The notes beneath the pieces were generated by a model that was not told where the DNA came from, ran no database searches, and saw nothing but the letters and a program-made list of their open reading frames with translations. The translations under genes were made by a program, and so were the position numbers. This document shows positions 42,701 to 55,000 of a DNA stretch of 64,000 bases, one piece after another (positions within the stretch are counted from its first letter, which is position 1; every line of letters begins with the position of its first letter). The stretch spans positions 4,751,015-4,815,014 of the forward strand of contig NC_053146.1 in assembly GCF_016808335.1 (NCBI RefSeq), in the 5' to 3' direction. This DNA is from Panicum virgatum. Lineage: Eukaryota; Streptophyta; Magnoliopsida; Poales; Poaceae.

Positions 42701-43288
42701 AGGGCGCGGAGGAGAAGCCGGCGTGCGCCCCACCCCGCCCTCTCGCCCAGTCCGTGCCACTCCGCCTTCGCCTTCGCCGCTCCCCGCCCTCCTGCGCGCA
42801 CCACCGCTCCTCGCCCTCCTGCGAGCGCCACCGCCTCGTCGCTCCGGCCGCCGCGCACCGCGCATCCGCCTGCGGCCGTGGGAGGAAGGGAGGCCTGGGC
42901 GGCCGGGGCTCCATCGACGGGTAAGCCGGAGGAGACCGGGGACGCCGCCGCGGGGACAACGCCATGAGGAGGTCCGCGCGGGCACAACGCCGCCGCGGCG
43001 GCCAACATCGAGGCCGGCGGCGCCGACGCGTGCGGGCGCGTGGTGGCGGGGAGGAAGAGAAGATAGGGGGTATTTTGGTAATTACCGGTGGCTAAAGACA
43101 CGTAAGAGTGCCAAAGTGACAGCCACGTCAGAAACAGGTGCCACGTCATAGCAAAACCGGAGTGGTTTTGGTTTAAGGGTGTTTTTTGCACGGTTTCGAT
43201 AGTTGGAGGGTGCAAGATCTGGTTTTGGAGTTCAGGGTTGAAAATCGGACGATCGTGATAGTTCAGGGTTCAAAAACAAACTTTTCCC
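39774..43288. mobile_element. Mutator-type element with about 140-bp TIRs, GC-rich cargo
   Basis: Both ends read GGGAAAAGT.TGTTTTTG inward and share about 140 bases (including ACTATCACGATCGTCCGATT). The perfect 9-bp duplication ATTTAAGAA (39765-39773, 43289-43297) is diagnostic. Without the nested unit at 40645-42406 it is about 1.75 kb. The cargo is very GC-rich with GGAGCTGGCTCG-like repeats, open in several frames on both strands and without a recognisable domain. That fits a Pack-MULE with degraded captured exons. It sits beside, probably in an intron of, the gene ending at 39419. Confidence 0.85.
40645..42406. mobile_element. non-autonomous TG...CA unit (1762 bp) nested in the Mutator element
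   Basis: It starts TGTAAGGATCGATGG and ends GGGCCTAGATGCTTACA, with a perfect CCGTG duplication at 40640-40644 and 42407-42411. No coding capacity. At 41550-41855 it holds four copies of a roughly 96-bp repeat, each with ATCGGTTCAACCGGTG and a GCACCGGTGCTTT partner. It shares start, an AGCCGTTGGAG stretch and the tail with 10066-11591, so both belong to one family. Consistent with a solo LTR or LARD-like element. Confidence 0.75.
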
Positions 43289-43297
43289 ATTTAAGAA

Positions 43298-43620
43298 AGA
43301 TTCAGTGGGAGTTGTTCCTTGACGCTTGAAGCTCTTGTGTTAAAACAATTGAACTAAATGCTTAAATATTTTGCTTTACAATCTAATGTGTTCCCAAATC
43401 TCAATTGGATTTCTTCTCCAAGCAATTGATAATTTGATATAATTGATTATAGACTATAGAGCATCAGCATAGCAAGCCGCAGCACAGCTCTTATATATCA
43501 GTGCCAAAGGTAACCAGCCAAGTTGGTCTTGGTATGAGGTTCCATGATGTTAATGTAATTCTACTATCCATGATGTTAGCTGTGCATTTTCGTTACTCAC
43601 TATAGTCACTAGATTTGGAA
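43298..43620. other. short host or old repeat DNA between two transposons
   Basis: AT-rich and without a convincing exon on either strand. The left end of the LINE is not defined and may lie within this interval. Confidence 0.4.
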
Positions 43621-45683
43621 AAACCGACCCCTGTTGTGACTGAAGTGATGCATAGGTTGGACCTAAAGGACTTGTAAAACAGTCTCCAAGCCCTCTATTG
43701 ATGGTGCAGTTGCAACTTGCAACACTTCTTTACTGCTCTTCTTGCCAATCCCACCAGCTTTGTCTTGGCAAAACAGTTTCTCTCTTCTCAAGCATGGAAG
43801 TTTATGGGAGACATGTCAACAGGTGTCAATTTCTCACTACCTGATAAATTCCCAGCTATTCCATCATCCTTCTGCTACAGGCCTCTGCCTGATCCAGATT
43901 CTTCAGATAAGTTACAGGAGGCTGCTGATAATGACATCAACATCTTGTCCCCATCTAAACGCAAGGGCAAAGAACCTGCACCCCCAGAGGTCACTTCTCC
44001 AAGCACTCCATTGGAGAATCTTAAGCAGAGAGTATCACCTTCCACTGGTCCATGGTCAAAGACCTTTCTTGACAAGGCAGATCAGCTCAAGTTAGACTCT
44101 ATGTTGGAAGACCCAAAGAAAAGGAGCAAAAGAATGATTCAGTTACGTAGGAATATGGGGTAGCAAAACAAAATTTTTCTACCGCATAAACCAGGATTAC
44201 TGCAGTTATAGATCACGGAATTACCACTAGACGCACGGTTGCGGAACTTCTGTAGCGCGTCGGTGTAGTGCAGATGGAAGCCGGCAGTGCAGTTGCGAGA
44301 ACCTCCTCACATGCGGCTCGTCCTTGTGCAATAGATGCGGCACCTCCAAGATATCCCCACGTATGGGAAGAAGCGCCGCGATCCGGACTGCTAGGTCCAC
44401 GAGGGTGACCTAGGGCTTGGCGCACAGGAGGGGCGGCCAGAAAAGGGGCGGATACTGTAGCAGGTACTGTTCACGACATGAACAGTAGCTAGAGTTAGGG
44501 TTTTTAGGCGCCCCCTCCTCTGTTTATATAGCCGCTTAGGTGGGCTGCCTTGGGCCCCACCTTGGGTGCCCCCTTTTGGGCCTAAATGGCCCATTAGTGC
44601 ACCTAAGCCCAGTCTAATTCGGATCTCATCCTTATCAGGCTTCTTTCCCTTAAGTGTGTGACCCTATGGGCTCACATGCGAATAGACATGGTCTGAGTAC
44701 TCTTACTCGGCCCAATAGTAGACAGTGGCCTCTAGCAAGACATGTCAACTACTATACGCACACAAAGATCATATCAGACGAGCCGCCACAATATCATATA
44801 CATGCTGTTCTCTTTGTCTCACGATATTTGGTCTAGTTTAAAGCCAACAACTCTTTCTCGATCCTGTGATTCGGAATACTTGGTTAACTCTTAACCCCAG
44901 CATGGCCATGCATTTCCTGATCTGAATCACTCGAGGGGCCCAGAGATATCTCTCTCTTGTAGAGAGGGGCAAATCCCATCTTGACCGACTATATCTCACA
45001 GCATGCTTCTTGACAGACCCGAAAGCCACCTTTATGACTACCCTGTTACGGTGCAGCGTTTGATGGCTCCTAAGTAAGTCGGTTCACATCTTGAGTACAT
45101 ACGACGATCTCAGGTCTTAGGACACAGCGTACATATTGTGTAATGAGAAGTCATCATCTCGTGTTGGGTCAGTTCAGTCTCATGTCTCACATGAGCCCAC
45201 ATTATTAGTTTGACATCCCCATATCCATGACTTGTGAAACGTAGTCAATCAACTAATACATGTGCTAGTCTAATATTCATGTGTGTCCTCACATGAACTC
45301 CAACTAGGAACATTTTAGAATATTCATACAAGTATAGAGTTTCACAAATACTTCACATAAACATTAATCAATACAAGTTGTCATCCATGAATATTCAAGG
45401 TACACTTTATTAACCATGAATACAAGGAAATATGATTGCCTCTAGGGCATATTTCCAACAAGTTAAAGAAAGGCTTTAAGGATCCCCAGTGTTCTCCAAA
45501 AGTTGTCTAGGCTGCAATGTTGTTCCACCAACCCTCTCCCCTTCTGTCATTAAGAATCTGGGTACCAGTTTTTGCAAGATTGATGAAGACAAACTTGCTG
45601 AGCTAGCTTTACTCAAGAAAAAGAAAATCACTGTCCCTGTCCCTGGTGGAAAAAGGACCCAGAAGAAAAAAGCCTGCACCTAG
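43620..45683 (+). pseudogene. LINE ORF1, split by a solo LTR
   Basis: The frame begins in decayed form around 43620 (TPVVTEVMHRLDLKDL then stops) and is open 43717-44145. After the LTR it resumes at 45466 with FKDPQCSPKSCLGC and PPTLSPSVIKNLGTSFCKI, the conserved C-terminal segment of grass LINE ORF1 proteins, and a Lys-rich tail. ORF1 proteins bind the element's RNA. The reading frame matches across the LTR once one duplication copy is discounted. Confidence 0.7.
44146..45460 (-). mobile_element. solo LTR (1315 bp) in LINE ORF1
   Basis: On the minus strand it starts TGTTGGAAATATGCCCTAGA and ends near CCCCATATTCCTACG. The AGTTA duplication at 44141-44145 and 45461-45465 is perfect. It has a TATATAAAC promoter (around 44520-44530, minus). 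The start is that of Angela/Maximus-type copia LTRs of grasses. No internal sequence remains, so it formed by LTR-LTR recombination. Confidence 0.85.
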
Positions 45684-45869
45684 TGATAAGAATGATGCTG
45701 AATCAAAGAAAGATGGTAAGAAGCCAAGGAATTGAAGTTGCATCCAGAAGAACTTTTGTAGCTGCCAAGCCTTCATCTGAAAGTGAAATGTGGGACCATC
45801 TTCATTTTGTTTCCCTCCCACCTCTCTGTCAAGAGATCTTATCGCTCTTGTTATCTTTAATTCCTCTGC

Positions 45870-48800
45870 ATCTAGTCTATGCAAGAACAGTATCTTTTCT
45901 TCCTATATGTTTAATGGATTTTAGTCTATCTAAAAAAATCTGGAAAGTACTTAGTTGGAATGTTCGTGGCCAGAACTCTGAAAAAAAGTGGAATGCTATT
46001 CGTGATAAGATTGTTGAATCGCGTTGTGATATTATCTGTCTGCAAGAGACGAAAAGAGAAGACTTTGATTTAAACTTTATTAAGAAATTTTGCCCACCTG
46101 GTTTTGATTCTTTTGAATTTCTCCCCTCAATTGGTGCCTCTGGTGGGGTGATTACTATTTGGAAGTCTCACATGTTACTGGTACCCTCACGTTCAGTAAT
46201 GAGTACGGTATTACCATCGAGTTCAGCTCTAATCACAATGCACTTGACTGGATTTTAACCAATATCTATGCTCCACGTACACCTGCTGGCAAATTACAAT
46301 TCACGGATTGGTTTAAGAATATTCAGATGCCGGATGATATATATTGGTTATTAGTAGGTGACTTTACCCTAATAAGGAGGTTGGACAATAGAAATCGTCC
46401 TGGGGGAGATGTTAATGAAATGTTTCATTTCAACGAAGCTATCAGTGCACAAGGTCTAGTAGAGCTTCCACTACATGGGCAGAAATTCACCTGGACAAAT
46501 AAATAAAATCCACCTCTGCTGCAACATTTAGACTGGTTCTTTACTTCGATTTCATGGACATCCATTATGCCAAATACATCTGTTACCACCCTTTGTATGG
46601 AGACATCAGATCATGTCCCTTGTTTAGTAACAATTGGTACAGATATTCCTAAGAGTGGCACTTTCAGATTTGAAAATTATCTCATGGAACATGAAAATTT
46701 CATGGAAGTAATTCAGCATGGTTGGTCCATCCCAATTACCTAGACTGATAAGGCAAAAATCATTTCTGCAAAGTTCAAAAACTTGAGAAGGGTAATCAAA
46801 GCCTGGCAAACACATCTCTCCAGCCTCATAGCAAATATTGGGAATGTCAAACTCATCCTATCTTTTATGAATATGCTGGAAGAATTCAGAGATTTGACTC
46901 TATAGGAATGGAATTTCAGAGCTCTCTTGGAAGAGAAGTTACTCCTTCTTTTTAAACAACAAAGAATTTATTGGAAGCAGAGAGGCACTATTAAATGGGT
47001 TACACAAGGTGATGCCGGTACAAAGTTTTTCCATGCAAATGCCACCATAAAACACAGGAAAAATCTTATAACTACTCTGGAAGATCAGAATGGTGCTATG
47101 CACTCTGTTCACAAGGAAAAGGCAGACATACTTTGGGACTCTTTCAAAGACAGACTTGGACAATCTGTCTATACCTCCATGACACTTGATCTGAATTTAT
47201 TATTGCAGACTTCCTCTCAACTTGGATGTCTGGAGGAGCCATTCACTACTGAGGAAATAGATAGTGTCATTATGAACCTCCCTTCGGATAAATCCCCAGG
47301 ACCAGATGGATTCAACACAAATTTTGTCAAAAAATATTGGCCAATTATCAAAGTAGATTTTTATAATCTATGTCAAGCCTTTTATGAGGGGGAACTATGT
47401 CTTCAGAGCATTAATGGTTCTCATATTGCTTTAATCCCAAAAGTTGATGGTGCTACTAGAGCTTCAGATTTCAGACCAATATCATTGCTAAACACCTCCA
47501 TGAAGGTCATCACTAAACTTTTGGCCAACAGACTTCAACGAGTTATTCAATCTATCATCCATAAGAATCAGTATGGCTTCATTAAATCTAGAACCGTTCA
47601 GGATTGTGTTGCCTGGGCTATTGAGTATCTGCACCTCTGTCATAAATCCAGAAAGTAGCTTTTGATTCTCAAATTGGACTTTGAGAAAGCTTTTGATAAA
47701 GTTGAGCATCAAGCAATGATCTCTATCATGGAACACAAAGGTTTTGGACCTAATTGGATGAAGTGGATGAAGCTCATCTTCTCTTCTAGTACATCTTCTG
47801 TTCTTTTTAATGGAGTTCCAGGTAAAACAATCCACTGTAAAAGAGGAGTGAGACAAGGGGACCCTCTCTCCCCATTTCTCTTTGTCATTGCAGCTGATCT
47901 CTTGCAGAGTGTTTTAAATCATGAGAAAAATTCAGGCAATCTTCATCTACCAATTTCATTTAATCATTCACAAGATTTCCCAGTGGTACAATATGCAGAT
48001 GATACTTTAATCTTCTTGGAAGCTGATTCATTACAACTGGATTGTCTGAAAAATATTCTGCTGAATTTTTCCTCCTCTACTGGCCTGAATGTAAATTACT
48101 CCAAATCCATGCTGATTCCAATCAATCTGGACTCTGACAGAGCTAATCATCTAGCTAATAATTTTGGCTGTATTGTGGGGACCCTTCCCTTTACTTATTT
48201 GGGACTACCCCTAAATCTCTCCAAACCAAAAGTTGTGGATTTCTTTCCCATTGTAACAAGGTGTGAAAAAAGACTCAGCTGCACCTCTGCACTCCTCTCT
48301 CAAGCTGGTAGATTGGAGGTCACAAATGCAATTTTCTCTGCCTTGCCAATGTATTATATGAGCACTTTTCAGCTTCATAAGACTGTCATTAAACAAATTG
48401 ACAAGTACAGAAAACATTGTCTCTGGAGATGAGCTGATATTAATGCTAGATGTATACCTAAGGCTGCCTGGAATATGGTTTGCTTGCCAAAAAAGGAGGG
48501 GGGATTAGGGGTCCTCAATCTCAGGACACAAAATGAGGCTATGTTGCTGAAACATCTTCACAAATTCTTTAATAGAATTGATGTACCGTGGGTGCATCTA
48601 ATTTGGGAACAATATTATGCTAATGGTATCTTACCTGGTATTAAGAGGGTTGGATCCTTTTGGTGGAAAGATGTTACCAAGCTATTGACCTCCTTCAAAG
48701 GAATGGCCATGATAAGCATACATGATGGTGCTTCTTGTCTATTTTGGGAAGACCTCTAGCACAACAGGATTCCTGAACATCAATTTCCTGAATTGTTTTC

Positions 48801-49515
48801 CTTTGTCAAGAAGAAAGGAATTTCACTTAAAGCTGTAAGAGAAGCTATTGGACCTGAAGTTCTTCTTAACCTGCCACTCTCTGAGATAGCTTTACAGCAG
48901 TTGCTGATACTTGCTGAAGATCTTAATAATATGCCACAATCTTCTGAGCTAGATCTGTGGTCATATATTTGGGGCTCACCACACTTCTTTGTCTCCAAAA
49001 CCTATGTTCACCTCACTGGCCATCGAGTCATTCATGCTGCATATAAATGGCTTTGGAGTTCTTCTTGTCAAAACAAGCACAAGGTCTTTTTCTGGCTTCT
49101 CTTATCTGACAGACTGAGCACTAGAGAATTATTAAGAAGAAAAAATATGATACTTCCAGATTACTCCTGTGTTTTTTGTCCCACGACAGAGGATGAATCC
49201 CTGCAACATCTCTTCAATCAGTGTCCATTTTCAATTGCTTGTTGGGCAACGATTGGCCTTGTGGTGGGAGACGATGCACCTTTTAACACACTGGAGCTTT
49301 TGAAACAGCAGCTTGTTGTGCCCTTCTTCATGGAGATTATCGTCTTAATGTCCTGGAGTATTTGGATGCAAAGGAATGACTTGATTTTCAAAGTAATTCA
49401 ACCCAGCAGTGATTCATGTCTGCAACATTTCAAGAAAGAATTCGTCTTAGTTATCCTAAGAGCAAAATCCAGGCATAAGGAAAACATGTTTTTATGGCTA
49501 GACACCCTTGTATAA
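45870..49515 (+). pseudogene. LINE ORF2: endonuclease and reverse transcriptase
   Basis: The apurinic-type endonuclease starts at about 45950 (LSWNVRGQNSEKKWNAI, CDIICLQETKRE, ASGGVITIWKS). Reverse transcriptase runs from about 47240 ([53 protein letters not shown]) with the catalytic YADD at about 47995. The C-terminal zf-RVT region has HKVFFWLLLSDRLSTRELL and FCPTTEDESLQHLFNQCP. Frameshift near 46200-46250 and stops at 46504, 46741, 46903, 47656, 48430 and 48757 inactivate it. It would have performed target-primed reverse transcription. Confidence 0.9.
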
Positions 49516-49637
49516 TTTTGCTTATTTTCTTCGTTTCTTTCTTTGTTTCTTGAACTACTTGTATGAACTTCTTTGTTATTATTTACCATTAATATATAAC
49601 CTGTAGGGGACTACCCCTCCTGTTTCATAAAAAAAAA

Positions 49638-50591
49638 GCCTTGAACTGTCCCCAACTAAGACCTGCATTTGTCACAAAAGCAAATAATGACCCCGCGGCT
49701 ATAATATGACAGCATTGAAAGCGTGTAATATGACAGAAAATGACAGTAGATCGGCTATAATGTGACAGAAAAAGACAGTGGATCGGGTATGAAAAGCGTG
49801 TAATGAAAGCGATCTACCAGGAATCGGCAATGAGTTGCCGATACTGATATGCAACTAGACGGCTAGATCTAGAGCCAACACGTGCCAAATAATAATGTAC
49901 AAACCCACAAATGTGTGGATCTGGACAAAGCTAAGCTTACAATCGATCTAATCAGCTTTACAAGGTTTATCGTGATAAACAAGGAGCTTACAGCCGATTA
50001 AACAGATCGCTAAGCTGGGTAAGTTGTGAATAAATCTAAACGAGAAAATAGCGATACGCCCGAGATCAAAGCTTAGATAAATTTGGTAAATTTTGAATAG
50101 ATCTGAATGAAGCCACAGCGATGCGCCCGGAAGCTAAAGCTCAGATTTACTCGGTAAACGAAGACTTACCAGCAAACCAAGTCGCTCGAATATGAGGCGT
50201 CCTTGATCAGCTTGAAAGAACTCGCAGAAAAAGAAAAAAAGGGTGGCGAAGTCGCCGACGAGAAAGTAAATTGCAAGTAGTAAATTTGTGTTTGTTGGAT
50301 GTGTATCAACCTTTACAATAGCCGGGGGTTCAAATTTATATCCCACGCTAACACAATCCTAGCCGATTACGGCAAAGCATGATTCTATCTTAAGAAACAA
50401 AAACTATTCTAAAATAAAATAACTCTTGCCAAACCAAAGTCAAAATATCTGGTCAATCTCCTCTTCCTTGGTCAACAAGATTTTCAACCGTGGCACGCGA
50501 CTACCTCTCCAAATCCACCGATCGTACGATGCAGAACCTTTTCTCCTTTGCAACACTCTTCCTTGACACGTGCCAAAATCTGGTGTCAACA
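49638..50591 (-). repeat. 3' LTR of the minus-strand Gypsy, end missing
   Basis: Starts TGTTGACACCAGATTTTGG after a purine tract. It has a TATAAATTTGAACC promoter near 50340 (minus) and, near 49690-49800, imperfect repeats of AATATGACAG-type units. The terminal CA was not located next to the LINE tail. Confidence 0.6.
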
Positions 50592-50869
50592 CATGCCCCC
50601 CAATTTCGGAGTAAAATGTCCCTTTTACTTTAAAATTAATTTTTTGCCATGATTACGCTGCCGAACGGTCCTTTCATTTACTGCCATCTCGCTTCCCGTG
50701 CAGGTGGCAAACGAAAATCTCTTCTTTGCCCTTAACTTTTCACCTTCTCATCCGCGCAACGGGAATCTGCCGATTCATCTTCCGTCTTTTTACCCATATG
50801 TCCCTCAATTAAACCTAGGGGTAAAAACCGCACCGGCGCAAGCAACCGATTCATCCCCCCATCTTGGGC

Positions 50870-50876
50870 TATAAAT
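50870..50876 (+). promoter_or_regulatory. TATA box of the antisense ORF
   Basis: TATAAAT about 110 bases upstream of the antisense ORF's start codon. Confidence 0.5.
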
Positions 50877-50986
50877 CACTCCATCGGCACTGTAGTTTCT
50901 CCATCGGCCAGAGCTTTCTTTGCCTTCTCCTTCCTCAAACTCTCCTAAAAACCCCAGTCTCTCTCTGCCTCCCTCCCTCCGAGCAG

Positions 50987-51709
50987 ATGGCCAGCAACAA
51001 GCGTGCCAGCAAAGGCTCCTCCGACGCTCCTCCGGCGCTCCGTCCTCGCCTCAGGTAAGATGCTTCTCTTCCTTATCAATGCTGCACCTTAGATCTGCAT
51101 CTGACCAACTTATCATCTCTACAGAGACGTCGACGCCGATCTTCCGGCCAACTTCAAGGACCTGGATGAGGGCACTCAGGGGCTCATCCGCGACCTCCTC
51201 TGCCAACTCGCCGAAGCCCGTCGTGATCTCGACCGGGCACAGACGGATCAGGTCGTCATCCGCGGCCAGCTCACCAACGCCGACACCAAGGTCGCAAGTA
51301 AGTTTCCATCTTTCCTCTTTATAATCATTATCGAGTTCTTGCTCTAACCTCTTCGTCTTCTAGACTTGGAGTCACAGGTCCAGACCCTCCTGGACGCTTC
51401 CCGGGTCGCCATAGACTCGGTGGACGCGAGGGGGAGCACCGTCGCCGCACGCCTCCGGAACGTCCCAGCCTGCGTCAAGGAAGTCGCCAAACATGGAGTC
51501 CATGCGAGCGCCGCCAGAGCCATCGCCGTCATCTCCACCATGTCCAGGCCGACTACCGTCAGTGGGAGCCGGTCTTCCCCGATTAGGGTGCGGCGCGGGA
51601 AGCCTTCGATGAGCTGGTTGACGATCTCAGCCTCGCCGCCGACGCCATCGTCGACGATGTGAGCCTGGACGGGGTCGTCAGCAACCTCTTCAGAGCAGTG
51701 TCAGACTAG
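50987..51709 (+). pseudogene. spliced antisense ORF of the minus-strand Gypsy
   Basis: Exon 1 is 50987-51054 (starts MASNKRASKGSSDAPPALRP), exon 2 is 51125-51297 (DADLPANFKDLDEGTQGLIR, LAEARRDLDRAQTD) and exon 3 is 51364-51709. Introns are GTAAGA..CTACAG and GTAAGT..TTCTAG, with phases agreeing. Exon 3 starts LESQVQTLLDASRVAID and after a frameshift near 51540 continues QADYRQWEPVFPD and FDELVDDLSLAADAIVDDVS to the stop. Leu/Ala/Asp-rich, coiled-coil-like. Placement opposite to pol near the 3' LTR matches the antisense ORFs of Tat-lineage elements and parallels 19521-20236, without recognisable sequence identity. Function unknown. Confidence 0.55.
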
Positions 51710-52029
51710 GTTGTAAATGTAACAGCCTATCTGGCTCTTCTGTAAATATAATTAATGGACGGGCCTCCTCCCTTTTCATTTCCTGCCTCCATTTTGTCTT
51801 GATTTAATTTTTTGTCTTGCAATCCAAAGTCAAATAGAAAAATCCAAACCAAACTTGAATTATACGTTTGGATTGTATTTTTGATCTAAGGGCAATATAT
51901 GTCATATTGGCCACGAAAACACTTGAACGCATTACACTACGATCAAGTCCTTCCTTATTTGGCGCTAAAGGTGATACTTCTCCTGTATCGGCTATATTTG
52001 CAACCAACCGATTGTTTTAGTCCAATCGG

Positions 52030-55000
52030 TTATGCATCCACCCCGACACTTGGGTAATATTTTTTCAAACACTTGCCATTAAGTGCACTGAAAAATTCTT
52101 CTCCCTCCAAAGTCTCCAAGATGTATGCATTTCTAGGAACACATTTGCTGATCTTGTATGGTCCTTCCCACGTTGGGGACCATTTGCCGAACTTGGGATC
52201 TTTCATTCCTATCAGCAAGACTAGTTTCCACACCAAGTCTTCTTGGTCAAAAGATTTAGTTTTGACCTTCTTATCATACTATCGGCCTACTCTAGCTTTG
52301 TTGGCGTCGATATTGATGAGAGCATTCAGCCGATGCCCAGCCAAATCCTCTAACTCGTCCTTCATCAACGTGGCATAATCCTCAGCTGTCAACTGATCCT
52401 AAAACATAACCCGTCTGGAACCAAGACAAGTTTCCCAAGGAAGTACAGCCTCGTGCCCATAAACCAATTGGTACAGAGACACTTTAGTAGCCCCATGGTA
52501 GGACATTCTATTGGCCCACAAAGCTTCACTAAGAGTTGTATGCCATCTTTTTTGTTGTTCTTCTATCTTCCTTTTAATTAACGTAATGATCCCCTTATTG
52601 GAAGCTTTTGCCTGACCATTGGCTTGGGCATAATATGGAGAAGAATTCAACAATTTAATTCCCATACTCGCAGCGAACTCTCCAAATTCCTCTGAAATAA
52701 ACATACTGCCTTGATCGGTCGTGATCGTTTGCGGAGTACCAAACTGATAAACAATATGCTCCTTCACAAACTCAATCACCTCTTTAGACGTCACAGATTT
52801 CAAAGGAATCGCTTCAACCCATTTGGTGAAATAATCTGTTGCCACCAGTATGAACTTGTGATTCTTGCTGGATGGTGGATAAATTTGTCCAATCAAGTCA
52901 AACTCCCATCCCCTGAATGGCCACAGCTTAATAATGGGATTCATAGCCGATGCCGGTGCTCTCTGCACATTACCAAATTTCCGACACCCTTGACAACCTT
53001 TATAATAAGTGAAGCAATCTTCTAACATGGTTGGCCAAAAGTATCTGTTTCTCCTGATCATCCACTTCATCTTATACGCCGATTGATGTGAACCACATAC
53101 ACCTTCATGTATCTCTCCCATCAAAACCTTAGCTTCCTCTTTGTCAAGGCATCTGAGCAAAACCCCATCAATCATCCGGTAATACAACTCTCCTTCAAAC
53201 AATACATATTTAGTTGCCTGAAATCTGATTCTTCGATTCACTTTCTTGGAGGGATCTTCAAAATAGTCTACAATCTCTTTCCTCCAATCATCATTAGGTA
53301 ATTCCAATGCCATCACACCTTCCATCGGCCGATAACCAGAAGCGTGCTGTGCCAGCCGATTAGCATCACTATTATAAAGTTTGGGTACATGTTCTATGGT
53401 TACTTTTTTGAATTCTCTCAGCAATCGGCAACACTCCTCATGATAAACTCGTAGAATATCATCCTTACATTCATATATGCCGATCAACTGGTTAACCACT
53501 AACATAGAATCCCCAAATATTTCTACTGCATCGGCCCCAATTTCTTGCAACAGCCGAATTCCTTTAAGCAAAGGCTGTTACTCAGCCTGATTATTGGTAG
53601 CTGTAGTTTCTATTGGAAAAGACAACTCAAACGTTGCCCCCCGAGGCGACACCAAAACAATGCCAATACCAGATCCAACTCCACATGATGAACCATCAAA
53701 GAATAAGGTCCATGGAACTAGATTAACAACTCCCAATTCTGGCCCACAATGTTGAACAACAAAATCGGCCATGACTTGCCCTTTAACTGCTTTAGACGAT
53801 TCATACCTCAGATCAAACTCCGACATGGCCAGAATCCATTTTCCAATTCTCCCATTCAAAATTGGCAACGAGAGCATGTATTTAGTAACATCATCTTTAC
53901 TCACCACAACACACTCAGCCAATAACAGATAATGTCTAACCTTGGTAAAAAAAAGTACAAGCAAAGACATAATCATTCAACAGGAGAATACCTGGTTTCA
54001 GCATCCAAGAGTCTTCTACTGATAAAATATATCACACGTTCTTTTCCCTCGAACTATTGAATAAGGGCCGATCCGATAGCACGCTCAACAGCCGATAAAT
54101 ATAATTTAAACGGCATGTGCTTTTGTGGCGGAACCAACACAGGAGGCGATGTTAGATATTGCATGATTTTATCCAATGCCTTCTGTTGTGCTTCTCCCCA
54201 CATAAATTTCTGATCGGCCTCTTCAACAAAGGACTGAATGGCTGTATTTTACCAAATAGATTGGCGATAAATCTCCGAATAAAATTAATCTTGCCAATCA
54301 ATGATTGAAGTTCGACTTTTGTTTCTGGAGCCACTTCATTGTTAATGGCTGTAATAGTCTTCTGAATAAATTTCGATTCCCCTTTCATGAACCATAAACC
54401 CTAGGAACTGACCAGCTGACACACCAAATACACACTTGTTAGGATTCATCTTCAATCCATGTCTTCTGGTACATTCCAAAACTTTACGTAAGTCGGCTAA
54501 ATGTTCTTGATACCCCTTGGATTTCACCACAACGTCATCAATGTAAATCTCAACAATCTTGCCGATGATCTCATGAAAAATATAGTTCATGGCTCTCTGG
54601 TATGTTGCTCCAGCGTGCTTCAACCCAAGAGTCATGACAATCCACTCGAACAAACTGACATGTCCTGGACATCTGAATGCAGTTTTATGAACATCTTCCT
54701 CAGCCATGAATATCTGATTATATCCAGCATTTCCATCCATGAAACTGATCACCTTATGCCTTGCAGCAGCATCCACTAACATATCGATGTTGGCGCTCCT
54801 TAAGTATCCATTTTATCCCTTGTTTATCCTTGATAATGGCATGAATTTAATATCAAAATCACTAACCGTCCTAACCCCGGCCTAATTATTGGTCATTTTC
54901 ACATTTGCACATATATTTTGGAGGAACTTCGTTTTTGCAGGTTTTTGGCCAATTTTGGAGCATGGAATGACGAGGCCCGTGATCGAGCGCTAACACGGAG

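Larger units (their letters stand above)
43620..49637 (+). mobile_element. LINE (non-LTR retrotransposon), 5'-truncated and decayed
   Basis: Order: ORF1 C-terminal half, endonuclease, reverse transcriptase, Cys/His zf-RVT domain, 3' UTR, A-rich tail (CATAAAAAAAAA at 49626-49637). A minus-strand solo LTR splits ORF1. The 5' boundary is approximate and I could not find the target duplication. Confidence 0.85.
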
